Assembly (NCBI GenBank): GCA_937873175.1
Contig: CALMVT010000331.1
Span: forward strand, 1 to 33,659
Direction of reading: 5' to 3'
DNA length: 33,659 nucleotides
From: an uncultured Acetobacteraceae bacterium
GTDB taxonomy: Bacteria > Pseudomonadota > Alphaproteobacteria > Acetobacterales > Acetobacteraceae
The notes under the pieces are model-generated. The model did no database searches, was not told the origin of the DNA, and saw only the letters and a program-made list of their open reading frames with translations. Shown one piece after another: positions 24,526-32,614 of this stretch (the stretch's first letter is position 1; each line of letters starts with the position of its first letter). The position numbers and the translations under genes were made by a program.

Positions 24526-25734
24526 TCAGGCCAAGCAGTTGTCGAAAATTCGCTCGGCCTGCGCCACCGTCATCGTGCGGGCGGCGGGGCTGGCGATCAC
24601 CGTGCGGTCGCCCGCCGCGGCCGGGCCGCCCGCGACCGCCTCCGAGAAGCCGGCGTAAAGGCCCGGCACGGCGCGCTCCGCCATCTCGCGCACGCGCTGA
24701 CGGGGAAGCTGGTCGGGCGTGAAACGGTCGGCGAAGCCGATGTCGGCATAAAGCTGGCGCAGGGCGGCGGCGCAGGCGGCGATGGTCTCGGCGCGCGACA
24801 GCCCGGCCGCGTCCACCTCCAGCGCCTCGGCGAGTGGGCGCACCTTGTCCGGCAGGACCGACAGGTTGAACGCCGTCACGTCCGGCAGCAACACGCCGAC
24901 GCCGACCGGGTGCGGCAGGTCGAGATGGCCCTCAAGCGGCAGCGAAAGCGCATGGGCGTGGCCGAGCCGGGCGTTGCCGCAGGCGACATTCGCCATGCAT
25001 GACGCCACAAGGTTCTCTTCCCGGGCGCGCCCGTCTTTCGAGTTTATGGAGGCCCGCATGGACCGGAACTGCAGGCGCACGGCGGCCAGCGCCACGGCAT
25101 CGGTCAGCGGGGAGGCGATGCCGCTCAGGTAAGCCTCGACCCCATGGGTGAGCGCGTCCACGGCGGGGGGGACCGCGACGTGCATGGGCAGGGAGCCGAG
25201 CGTCGCCGGGTCAAGGATCGCGGCGTCGGGGAAGCTGAGCGGGCCGCCGCCGAGCAGCTTCAGGTGGCGCTCCTCGTCCTTCACGATGGTCCACTGCGAC
25301 ACCTCCGAGCCTGACCCGGCCGTGGTGGGGACCATGATCATCGGCAGGGCCTTGATGTCGAACCGGCCGACCCCCGTGCAGTCCCGCATGGGCTTGTTGT
25401 TGGTCGCCACGATGGCAACGCCCTTGCCGGTGCACATCACCGATCCGCCGCCGATGCACACCACGCCGTCCACCCCTTCGCGGCGGACGCGCTCGCCTTG
25501 CTCGTCAATGTGGGAGCACCGGGCGTCGATGCCGCAGCCGTCGAACCGCGCCACCGCGATCCCCGCCTCCGCCAGCGCCGCCAGCGCGTCGGCGTGGAAG
25601 GGCTGCGCTGATATCACCGGGTCGGACACGACCAGGGCCTTGGTCATGCCGAGTTGCCGGGCCAAGTCGCCGACCGTGGCGAGCGAGCCGGCGCCGGCCA
25701 CGATGCGCGTCGGCATGTAGAAGGTCGTGACCAT
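24526..25734 (-). CDS. Iron-containing alcohol dehydrogenase family protein
   Basis: This is a 402-residue group III alcohol dehydrogenase / maleylacetate reductase-type enzyme. NAD(P)-binding is seen at GVVCIGGGSVMCTGKG (90-105) and MVPTTAGSGSEVSQW (134-148). Iron ligands by alignment to FucO are Asp193, His197 (DALTHGVEAY), His261 and His275 (DLPHP). FucO's second histidine (His267, near the nicotinamide) is replaced by Leu265, and the usual PHG is PHP. A GGGGGAGG lies directly before the ATG. It heads a tight four-gene operon with GST, NTF2-like protein and ALDH. Likely roles are alcohol oxidation feeding the ALDH, or maleylacetate-like reduction; context favours the former. Confidence 0.92.
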   Translation of the reverse strand: MVTTFYMPTRIVAGAGSLATVGDLARQLGMTKALVVSDPVISAQPFHADALAALAEAGIAVARFDGCGIDARCSHIDEQGERVRREGVDGVVCIGGGSVMCTGKGVAIVATNNKPMRDCTGVGRFDIKALPMIMVPTTAGSGSEVSQWTIVKDEERHLKLLGGGPLSFPDAAILDPATLGSLPMHVAVPPAVDALTHGVEAYLSGIASPLTDAVALAAVRLQFRSMRASINSKDGRAREENLVASCMANVACGNARLGHAHALSLPLEGHLDLPHPVGVGVLLPDVTAFNLSVLPDKVRPLAEALEVDAAGLSRAETIAACAAALRQLYADIGFADRFTPDQLPRQRVREMAERAVPGLYAGFSEAVAGGPAAAGDRTVIASPAARTMTVAQAERIFDNCLA

Positions 25735-25911
25735 GATCCTCCCCCAAACAAGCGGCCATTCGGCCTTGAACTCCGTCTACGTGGCCTGGCGACCGTTCGC
25801 GGCCTGGGCAGCGCCCGATCCCGGTCCCCGGGGACGGGCTGCCGCCGCCAGTTTTCCGTATCGGCCGCCGCCGCGCAACTCGCCGCCATCGGAAGGGACG
25901 GCTGGATCACG
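25735..25911. other. Region upstream of the Fe-ADH operon
   Basis: Together with the adjacent receiver-domain remnant this makes a 319-base stretch without an intact gene. It should carry the promoter of the minus-strand Fe-ADH operon. Only a small GGCC-ATTC-GGCC hairpin (about 25754-25765) is noticeable, and no clear -10/-35 pair is visible. Confidence 0.4.
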
Positions 25912-26085
25912 GCGCGGCCGCACCTGAAGGTGCTGTTCATTACGGGCCATGCGGAGAACGCGGCGGTCGGGGACGCGCGCCTCGCCCTCAGCATGGCGGT
26001 ACTCACCAAGCCGTTTCCGATCGAGGCCATGGCCACGCGCATCCGCGAGATGATCACGGCGCCGGGGTGGCGCCGTGCCCGCTGA
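25912..26085 (+). pseudogene. Remnant of a response-regulator receiver domain C-terminus
   Basis: The translated stretch ARPHLKVLFITGHAENAAVG, followed by ALSMAVLTKPFPIEAMATRI and REMI, matches the last half of receiver domains found at the end of hybrid kinases. It has the beta4 strand, the Thr in FITG and the conserved Lys-Pro-Phe. The intact hybrid kinase at 11024-13630 ends with the similar PVLFITGYADG ... MIGKPFALDALSARVRAML. Nothing before it codes for the phospho-acceptor half or a kinase, and no start signal fits. It is therefore a decayed fragment. Its end overlaps the convergent flavoenzyme gene by about 30 bases. Confidence 0.7.
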
Positions 26086-27424
26086 AGATGACGGCTGAGC
26101 GGTCGAGTTCACGGAGGCTGCGGCGGCCCGCGAGGCCGAGCGTGAGGTCGAGTTCGGCCGCAAGGTTGGCGATCACGTCCCCCACGCCCCGCTCGCCCGT
26201 CAGCGCTAGGCCGTAAACATAGGGCCGGCCGATCAGCACCGCCTTGGCCCCGAGGCAAAGCGCCTTGAAAATGTCGGCGCCGGTCCGCACGCCGCTGTCA
26301 AACAGCACCGGGATGCGCCCGGCAACGGCGCTCGCCACGCCGGGCAACGCATCGAGGGCGGCAACGGCGCCGTCCACCTGCCGCCCGCCGTGGTTGGAGA
26401 CGATCACCCCATCCACGCCGGCCTCCACGGCGCGGGCCGCGTCGTCGGGGTGGACGATGCCCTTCAGCAGGATGGGCAGCCGCGTGCGCTCGCGCAGGAA
26501 GGGCAGGTCCTCCCAGGTGAGGTCCGGGCGCGAATAGATGGCGAGGAAGCGGCGCACGGCGGCAAGCGCCTCGCCCGATGACACGGCGCGGGCCGGCCCG
26601 CCCGGAAAGGAGCGGAGCAGTTCAACTACGGATTTCAGTGCGCCGGGGCCGGGCCGGGGCGGCGTCGGCAGCGCGCCGCCTTCCACCGGCAGGTGCGGGA
26701 ACACCGGGTCGGAGGTGTAGTTGGCGATGCCACGCCCCCGCAGGAACGGCAGGTAGCCGCGGTCGAGGTCCCGCACCCGCCAGCCGAGCAGGGTGGTGTC
26801 GACCGTGACCACGATAGCCTCGTAGCCGGCTTTCTCGGCTCGCTCGACGAAGCTTGCGGTCAGCTCGTTCCGCGACGACCAGTAAAGCTGGAACCAGCGC
26901 GGCCCGTTTCCGATGGCCGCCGCGATCTGCTCCATCGGGCGCGAGGCCTGGCTTGACGCGACGAACGGGATGCCGGCGGCCGAGGCCGCGCGCGCCGCCG
27001 GGAGGTCAGCCTCCCGGTGCGCCATTTCCAGCACTCCGATCGGTCCGAGCAGGATCGGCAGCGGCAGGGTGCGTCCGAACAGCTCAAGCGTGAGGTCCCG
27101 GGTCGCCACGTTGCGCAGGGCACGCTGCACGATGCGGCAACGGTCGAACGCGGCCCGATTGGCCGCCAACGTGCGTTCAAGCCCCGCGCCGCCCGCGAAG
27201 TAGGCGGCGGCGTCGCGGCCGAGTTTTCGCAATGCGGCGGCTTCCAGGCGGTCCGGCGAAACTGGGACGGGCAGGGAACGCCCGGCGAACCCGGCGATGT
27301 AGATGGTTTCCTGACGCTTGCGGCCGATGCTTGCGGGAATGCTGTCTCCCCCGGACGGGGCCGATGCGTGTCCCGGGCCGTTGCCTGCGCGCATGCCCAT
27401 CGACACCTTGCCTGCCGGGTCCAT
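26054..27424 (-). CDS. FMN-dependent alpha-hydroxy-acid oxidase, lactate 2-monooxygenase-like
   Basis: This 456-residue TIM-barrel flavoenzyme oxidises a 2-hydroxy acid. The ATG at 27424 has GGAGGCGG upstream; the first about 38 residues are a low-complexity extension. FMN/substrate residues are Tyr75 in AAYFAGGAG, the GPIGV loop (127-131), Tyr181 in WFQLYW, Lys321 in LLKGI, His345 and Arg348 in SNHGGRQ, and FDSGVRTG / IGRPYVYG. WRVRDLDRGYLPFLRGRGIANYTSDP (split as WRVRDLDRGY and LPFLRGRGIANYTSDP) plus a long loop 4 closely follow mycobacterial lactate 2-monooxygenase rather than LldD. The gene stands alone, converging on the receiver-domain remnant. Confidence 0.92.
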   Translation of the reverse strand: MDPAGKVSMGMRAGNGPGHASAPSGGDSIPASIGRKRQETIYIAGFAGRSLPVPVSPDRLEAAALRKLGRDAAAYFAGGAGLERTLAANRAAFDRCRIVQRALRNVATRDLTLELFGRTLPLPILLGPIGVLEMAHREADLPAARAASAAGIPFVASSQASRPMEQIAAAIGNGPRWFQLYWSSRNELTASFVERAEKAGYEAIVVTVDTTLLGWRVRDLDRGYLPFLRGRGIANYTSDPVFPHLPVEGGALPTPPRPGPGALKSVVELLRSFPGGPARAVSSGEALAAVRRFLAIYSRPDLTWEDLPFLRERTRLPILLKGIVHPDDAARAVEAGVDGVIVSNHGGRQVDGAVAALDALPGVASAVAGRIPVLFDSGVRTGADIFKALCLGAKAVLIGRPYVYGLALTGERGVGDVIANLAAELDLTLGLAGRRSLRELDRSAVIFSGHGATPAP

Positions 27425-27645
27425 CGCCCGCCTCCACGTTGACGGGGAGAAAACGAGCGGGGTGCGGCGAGTTCCCGGTTGTTTTCGCCGATGGCAGCGC
27501 CGCGAAGCTAAGGAGGCCGAAAAGGGAAACGGCCCTCAGTTGAATCGAGCTACATCGAGAAGGTGAACGCGGTGGCCTTGCAGCCGCACGGCTTACCCAA
27601 GCACAGTGCCCCATCGCCACCGGATAACGACGGGAGCGGGCCGAT

Positions 27646-28134
27646 ATGGACAATGCCGATTTCCCGATCCGCCCCGCCATCCCGCCGGACGCAGAAGGCA
27701 CGCGGCGCGTGCTGGTCGAAACCTGGCACGACACGTATGATCCCTTGCTCGGCACGGAAAATGTCGCAGAGATCACCGGCCAATGGCACTCGGTCGAGGT
27801 CCTGAGCCAGCAGATCGGCTTGCCGGATGCCTCGTTCTTGGTGGCTGGACATTCAGGCCGGCTCATCGGGCACGCTTTCGCCCGGATGTCGCAGCCGGGT
27901 GTGCTGTTCCTGTCCCGCTTATACGTGCGGCCGTCCTGGCAGCGGCGGGGCGTGGGCACGCGCATGCTGGGAGCGGTGGTGGAGCGGCACCCCGAGGCTG
28001 CCCGGATGCGCCTCAACGTCGAGTCCGAAAACGGAAAAGGCGTGGCCTTCTACCGTCGGCATGGCTTTGCCGTAGCTGGGGAGCGGACAGAAGAGGGTTT
28101 GCGCTCGTTGCAGATGGAAAAGCTTCTGCGCTGA
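27646..28134 (+). CDS. GNAT family N-acetyltransferase
   Basis: This is a 162-residue acetyl-CoA-dependent acyltransferase. The N-terminal IRPAIPPDAEGTRRVLVETWHDTY is the typical strand-helix entry (8-31; split IRPAIPPDAEG / TRRVLVETWHDTY). Motif A LYVRPSWQRRGVGTRML (about 92-108) contains the Q/R-x-x-G-x-G acetyl-CoA loop. LNVESENGKGVAFYRRHGF is motif B with the Tyr. A GGGAGCGGG lies upstream of the ATG. The target (amine, amino acid or ribosomal protein) is unknown. It lies between a divergent flavoenzyme gene and the enolase-superfamily operon, with no obvious partner. Confidence 0.92.
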   Translation: MDNADFPIRPAIPPDAEGTRRVLVETWHDTYDPLLGTENVAEITGQWHSVEVLSQQIGLPDASFLVAGHSGRLIGHAFARMSQPGVLFLSRLYVRPSWQRRGVGTRMLGAVVERHPEAARMRLNVESENGKGVAFYRRHGFAVAGERTEEGLRSLQMEKLLR

Positions 28135-28299
28135 CCGGGCTGCGGGCCTACATGATTTGGCGGAATACTGCGCAGTTTTGGCGCGCAAGGTGGGCGGCGA
28201 GGGCAGGCGCCGGGCTGAGCTGCCCGTGCTCGCACGAGGTAACAAGCAAGGCGTCCTGTTCAGTTGAGCTTGCCCGATGCCGGCTGTAGAGTCCGGTTC

Positions 28300-29427
28300 A
28301 TGCGTATCGCCGCGGTCGAGACTTCGGTTCTTTCCCTCCCGTTCACCATGGGCGGTCCGCACCCGCTGTTCGCCGGGCGCCGGTGGGACCGAATGGAAAT
28401 CCTGCTGGTGAAGGTCGAGACCGAGGACGGGCTTATCGGCTGGGGCGAGTCGTTCGGTCACGCCGCGATCCCCGCAACCAAGGCGGCGCTCGACGCCATC
28501 GTCGCGCCCTTGGTCCTCGGGCGTAATGCGGCTGACCTCAACACGCTGCAGCGGGAGATGCTGCACGCCCTGCACCTGCTCGGCCGCAACGGGCCGTTCG
28601 TGTACGCCTATGCCGGCATCGAGATCGCGCTGTGGGACCTGCTGGGCAAGCGCGTGGGGCTGCCGGTCTGGCGCCTGCTGGGCGGGGCGGAACGGTCGCC
28701 GATGGACGCCTATGCCAGCCTGCTCAACTACACCGACCTCGGTCTGGTCGCCGCCAACACCGCGGCGGCTTGCGCCGCCGGGTATCGCTCGATCAAGTTG
28801 CACGAGACGACCCGCGCGGCCGTGCTTGCGGCGCAGAGGGCGCCCGGTGCGCAGGACGCCGCCATCATGCTCGACGTGAACTGCGCCTGGTCGCCCCCGG
28901 TGGCGCGCGAGATGGCCGCTTCACTCGCGGGCGACGGCCTGGCGTGGCTGGAAGAGCCGGTCTGGCCGCCGGAGGACGTGCACGGCCTGGTCAGCGTGCG
29001 CCGGGCCGGGGTGCCGATCTCGGCGGGCGAGAACGTGGCCGGGCTGTATGGCTTCAAGGCCCTGCTGGAGGCCGGCGCCATCGATGTGGCGCAACCGAGC
29101 GTCACCAAGATCGGCGGCATCACCGAGATGGTGAAAATCATCCAGCTCTGCCAGGCGCACGGCGTCACCGTCGCGCCGCACAGCCCGTATTTCGGACCCG
29201 GCTTCATTGCCACCCTGCACGTGATCGCCGCCCTGATCGAACGGCCATTGGTCGAGGTGCTGTGGCTCGACATGGAGGCCAACCCGTTCGACCCCTGGGT
29301 GCGCCCGGTGAACGGCAAGCTCGCCGTGCCTGGCGGTCCCGGCCTCGGCTGCGATCCCGACCCGGCCGTGCTCGCCCGCTACACGGTGGGCACGCCCACC
29401 CGGACCAGCAGGAAAGAAGGCGCATGA
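28300..29427 (+). CDS. Enolase-superfamily enzyme (mandelate racemase-like), atypical active site
   Basis: This is a 375-residue Mg-dependent enzyme of the mandelate racemase/muconate lactonizing fold: capping domain 1-125, barrel 130-360. I start it at ATG 28300 (MRIAAVETSV), as in relatives; a TTG at 28264 is possible. Metal ligands by alignment are Asp192, Glu218/219 and Glu244 (SAGEN). The base motif reads Lys166-Leu-His168 in place of the Lys-x-Lys of mandelate racemase. His294 (VAPHSP) is present, but the Asp of the His-Asp dyad is Ser267 (QPSVTKIGG), at the correct 27-residue distance. It is therefore not a typical racemase or sugar-acid dehydratase. It overlaps the next gene by four bases. 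Confidence 0.9.
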   Translation: MRIAAVETSVLSLPFTMGGPHPLFAGRRWDRMEILLVKVETEDGLIGWGESFGHAAIPATKAALDAIVAPLVLGRNAADLNTLQREMLHALHLLGRNGPFVYAYAGIEIALWDLLGKRVGLPVWRLLGGAERSPMDAYASLLNYTDLGLVAANTAAACAAGYRSIKLHETTRAAVLAAQRAPGAQDAAIMLDVNCAWSPPVAREMAASLAGDGLAWLEEPVWPPEDVHGLVSVRRAGVPISAGENVAGLYGFKALLEAGAIDVAQPSVTKIGGITEMVKIIQLCQAHGVTVAPHSPYFGPGFIATLHVIAALIERPLVEVLWLDMEANPFDPWVRPVNGKLAVPGGPGLGCDPDPAVLARYTVGTPTRTSRKEGA

Positions 29428-30506
29428 AGGTCTCGGCCGTTGAAACGCAGCCCGTTGTCGTCCAACTGGACCAGCCCATCGGCAGCGCCCTGGGCCAGAT
29501 CGCCAAGTTCGGCTGCATCCTGGTTACGGTCAGGACGGATGGCGGGGTCACCGGCGAGAATCTGATCTTCACGCTGAACGATCGGCGCACGGCCGTGCTG
29601 CGCCAGATGGTGGACGAGCTGGCCGACGTGGCGGTCGGGCAGGACGCCGGGCACGTCGCCGGGTTCTGGGCGCGGGCGTGGAAGGACATCAACTTCCTGG
29701 GCCACAAGGGCGTGCCGGTTGCCGGCATTTCCGCGATTGACGGGGCGCTGTGGGACGTCCTGGGCAAGACGGCGGGGCTGCCGCTTTACCGTGTGCTGGG
29801 CGGCGCGCAGGACCGGGTGCCGGCGTATCACAGCGGCGGCCTGTGGCTGTCCCGCTCGGTGGACGAACTGGTGGAGGAGGCGCAGGGCTTCGTGGCCCAG
29901 GGGTTCCGCGCGATGAAGATGCGGCTCGGCCTGCCCAACTCGGCGGACGACATCGCCCGGGTCAAAGCGGTGCGCGATGCCATCGGCCCCGACGTGAAGC
30001 TGATGGCCGACGCCAACCAGGGCCTGACGGAAGCGCAGGCAATCCGGCTCGGCCGCCGGCTGGAGGCGTTCGGCCTCACCTGGTTCGAGGAGCCGCTGCC
30101 CGCCTGGGACCTGGACGGTCTCGCCCGGGTCGCCGCCGCGCTGGACACCCCCATCGCCAGCGGGGAAACGGAGTACACCCGCTATGGCTTCCGCCGGATG
30201 CTGGAACTCCGCTCCGCAGACATCCTGATGCCGGACCTGCAGCGCGTGGGCGGGGTCAGCGAGTTCATGCGGGTGGGCCACATGGCCGAAAGCCACGACA
30301 TCGCCGTGTCCAGCCACCTGTTCCCGGAAACCAGCCTTCAGGTGCTGGGCGCGCTCAGCAACGCGACGTTCCTGGAATACATGCCCTGGTTCTCCCGCCT
30401 GTACAATGAGGCGCTTGAGTTCCGGGACGGCGCCGCCCTCGTGCCGGAGCGGCCGGGCTGGGGATTCACCTTCAACAGGGATTACATCGCCCACCTGTCG
30501 CGTTAG
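29424..30506 (+). CDS. Enolase-superfamily enzyme (mandelate racemase subgroup, canonical dyad)
   Basis: This is a 360-residue acid-sugar or hydroxy-acid dehydratase/epimerase type protein, unlike its neighbour except in fold. The ATG at 29424 overlaps the preceding TGA, with AGGAAAGAAGG upstream. The active site has Lys165-Met-Arg167 (K-x-R), metal ligands Asp196, Glu222/223 and Glu248 (SGETEYT), and a complete dyad Asp271 (MPDLQRVGG) and His298 (SSHLFPE), 27 apart as in mandelate racemase. HSGGLWLS (136-143) lies on the barrel entry. It probably acts in sequence with the upstream enzyme on a substrate imported by the downstream ABC system. The substrate is not predictable by eye. Confidence 0.92.
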   Translation: MKVSAVETQPVVVQLDQPIGSALGQIAKFGCILVTVRTDGGVTGENLIFTLNDRRTAVLRQMVDELADVAVGQDAGHVAGFWARAWKDINFLGHKGVPVAGISAIDGALWDVLGKTAGLPLYRVLGGAQDRVPAYHSGGLWLSRSVDELVEEAQGFVAQGFRAMKMRLGLPNSADDIARVKAVRDAIGPDVKLMADANQGLTEAQAIRLGRRLEAFGLTWFEEPLPAWDLDGLARVAAALDTPIASGETEYTRYGFRRMLELRSADILMPDLQRVGGVSEFMRVGHMAESHDIAVSSHLFPETSLQVLGALSNATFLEYMPWFSRLYNEALEFRDGAALVPERPGWGFTFNRDYIAHLSR

Positions 30507-30518
30507 CTTCTCCGAACG

Positions 30519-30537
30519 ACCCGGGACCAATCCGGGT
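30519..30537 (+). promoter_or_regulatory. Intra-operon hairpin before the binding-protein gene
   Basis: ACCCGG (30519-30524) and CCGGGT (30532-30537) pair around a seven-base loop, between the second enolase-superfamily gene and the binding-protein gene. Such hairpins can stabilise the 3' end of the upstream message or attenuate the downstream genes, allowing differential expression of the binding protein. Confidence 0.35.
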
Positions 30538-30564
30538 GACAACAAGCTTTGAGGGAGCAGTCCA

Positions 30565-31755
30565 ATGAACGTGTCCCGCCGCGAACTCCTCGCCGGCAGC
30601 GCCGCCGCCGCGGCGTCCGCCGCCGGCCTGCCCCGCCCGGCGCTCGCCGCCAACGAGCCGATCCGGATCGGCTGGCTCACCACGCTGACCGGACCTGGCT
30701 CGGCGCCCGGGATCGGCTTCAACCGCGGGGTGGAGTTCGCGGCCAACGCCATCAACGCGGCCGGCGGCGTCAAGGGCCGAACCGTCGAGGTGGTCACGCG
30801 GGACACCCAGGGCGACCCGACCAAGTGCGTGAACGCGACGCAGGAACTGATCAGCCAACAGAAGGTCCACGCGATCTGGGGGCCGACCAACTCCGGGGAG
30901 TCGCTTGCGGTCACGGCGATCATGGCGCGCGCCAAGATGCCCAACATCCACCCTTGCGTGGTCGACACCCTGATCGACCCGGTGAAGTACCCCAACGCCT
31001 TCCGCATCGCGCCGTCCAACGGGCAATGGGACGAGGCCGTCCGCAAGTACTGCATGAGCATCCTGGGGGCCAAGCGGGTCGCGGTGTTCGGCGACACCAC
31101 CGGCTATGGCGTGACAGCCGCCAAAGCCTGCGCGGACGGGTTCAAGCAGGCGGGAGGCGAGGCGGTCACCCTGGCCAACATCGACGCCACCCAGCCGGAC
31201 ATGACGCCCGACATGCTGCGCGCCCGCAACGCCGGGGCGGAGGCGGTCGTGATCTGGACCGTGTCCACCGGCATGATCGCCCGCCTGCTCAACACGCGCG
31301 CGGCCATGGGGTGGGACGTGCCGTTCGCCGGCCACCCGGCGCTGGCCTCGGGCGACCTCGCCGGGCTGCTCGCGAAGCCGGGGAATTGGGAAAAGGTCTA
31401 TGCCGTGGGCTACCGGAGCTGCAGCTTCGACGCGGCGGGCGCGTTGCCGCCCCGCAGCCAGGAGTTGGTGGACAAGCTGGCCGGCAAGGTCAACCTGTCG
31501 GACTCGCTGCTGTGGTGGGTGGCCTGCGGCGTGGATGCCGTCAACCTGGTCGCCCGCGCCGTGGAAGCCACCGGGGAAACGGCCAGCGCCGGCATCATCG
31601 GGCATTGGAACGCGCTCAACCCGTATCCCGGCTATTTCGGGGACTACCGCTTCACAAAGGAACAGCACAACGGCTACCCGGCGGATGCGGTGGTGATGTC
31701 GGCCGCCAACACGGCGAAGTCCGGCGCCTTCGCGCTGGCGCCGGGATACGGCTGA
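30565..31755 (+). CDS. Branched-chain-type ABC substrate-binding protein (Tat-exported)
   Basis: This is a 396-residue periplasmic binding protein of the Peripla_BP_6 (LivJ-like) fold. The signal has a twin-arginine motif SRRELLAG (4-11), an Ala-rich core and a cleavage site near ALA-ANE (about 28). The mature protein begins IRIGWLTTLTGPGSAPGIGF, followed by AANAINAAGGVKGRTVEVV, the standard first lobe. VFGDTTGYGVTAAK is the interlobe strand. The ATG at 30565 has GAGGGAG upstream. LivH- and LivM-type permease genes follow directly, so it is the receptor of that importer. Family ligands include amino acids, aromatic acids and other small organic acids; neighbouring enolase-type enzymes point to a hydroxy or sugar acid. 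Confidence 0.93.
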   Translation: MNVSRRELLAGSAAAAASAAGLPRPALAANEPIRIGWLTTLTGPGSAPGIGFNRGVEFAANAINAAGGVKGRTVEVVTRDTQGDPTKCVNATQELISQQKVHAIWGPTNSGESLAVTAIMARAKMPNIHPCVVDTLIDPVKYPNAFRIAPSNGQWDEAVRKYCMSILGAKRVAVFGDTTGYGVTAAKACADGFKQAGGEAVTLANIDATQPDMTPDMLRARNAGAEAVVIWTVSTGMIARLLNTRAAMGWDVPFAGHPALASGDLAGLLAKPGNWEKVYAVGYRSCSFDAAGALPPRSQELVDKLAGKVNLSDSLLWWVACGVDAVNLVARAVEATGETASAGIIGHWNALNPYPGYFGDYRFTKEQHNGYPADAVVMSAANTAKSGAFALAPGYG

Positions 31756-31756
31756 C

Positions 31757-32614
31757 ATGCTCGCGTCCATCGTCGCCTCCGGCCTGGCCATGGGCGCCGT
31801 GTATGCGCTGATCGGCATCACCTACAACACGATGTTCGCGACCTCGCGCGTCATGAGCTTCACGGCGGGGATGCTGGGCATGCTCGGGGGCGTGCTCGGG
31901 TCGTTGTTCATGCTGCGTTGGGGGTGGCCGGTCCTGGTCGGCCTGCCGTTGACGTTGAGCGCCTGCGCGCTGGTGGGGGTGGCGACCGAGTTCGTCGCGG
32001 TGCGCCCGGTGCTGAAAAGCCTCGATCAGCACCTTTACGTCCTGTCCACGTTGGCGGTGGCGCTGATGATCCAGCAGGTCACCGCCATCGAATGGAGCAC
32101 GGAGCCGCGGCCGTTCCCGTCCTTGCTGCCGATGGGCGCGGGCATGTGGGACGAGAAATACTGGCTGCCGGTGATCGCGTGCGCGTTGACGGTGGCCGGG
32201 CTGGAATGGCTGTACGGGCGCACGCTGCTCGGGCGGGCCTTTCTCGCGGTGGCCGAGGACAATTTTGCCGCGCGGGCGCTGGGGTTGCCGGAGCGGAACC
32301 TGCGGGTGGCGAGCTACGCCATGGCGGGGGCGATCGGGGCGCTGGCGGGGTTCTCGGGCGGGCAGTTGCTGCTCGCCTTCTTTGCCAATGGCCCCTTGCT
32401 GAACTTCTACGGCTTCATCCCGGTGGCGCTGGGCGGCCTGGGCAACAATCGGGGCGCGGTGATCGGCGGCCTGGCGCTTGGGCTGTTCCAGCAGGCGGCC
32501 AACTTCACCTTTGGCGGGATATTCGCCTCAGTCGCGGTGTTCGTGCTGTTCATCGCCGTGTTGCTGGCCGCGCCGCAGGGGCTGTTCGGGACCGCAACGG
32601 CGCGGCGGGTGTGA
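31757..32614 (+). CDS. livH: Branched-chain-type ABC permease (LivH)
   Basis: This is a 285-residue inner-membrane permease with about eight hydrophobic segments. It begins one base after the binding-protein stop. ASGLAMGAVYALIGITYNTM is the typical LivH first helix. The cytoplasmic EAA-like loop is seen as FLAVAEDNFAARALGLPERNL (split FLAVAEDNFAARALG / LPERNL), and GGLGNNRGAVIGGLALGL is the conserved segment near the C-terminus. Its TGA shares a base with the ATG of the next permease gene (TGATG), so the two are translationally coupled. It pairs with LivM to form the channel. Confidence 0.93.
   Translation: MLASIVASGLAMGAVYALIGITYNTMFATSRVMSFTAGMLGMLGGVLGSLFMLRWGWPVLVGLPLTLSACALVGVATEFVAVRPVLKSLDQHLYVLSTLAVALMIQQVTAIEWSTEPRPFPSLLPMGAGMWDEKYWLPVIACALTVAGLEWLYGRTLLGRAFLAVAEDNFAARALGLPERNLRVASYAMAGAIGALAGFSGGQLLLAFFANGPLLNFYGFIPVALGGLGNNRGAVIGGLALGLFQQAANFTFGGIFASVAVFVLFIAVLLAAPQGLFGTATARRV

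Noticed and set aside
28632-30506. 624-codon version of the second enolase-superfamily protein
   Set aside because: Its first 264 codons read the first enolase-type gene in the wrong frame; the ATG at 29424 has a good ribosome-binding site and the family N-terminus.
29379-31100. 573-codon minus-strand open frame
   Set aside because: It is antisense to the second enolase-type and the binding-protein genes; no domain is recognisable.
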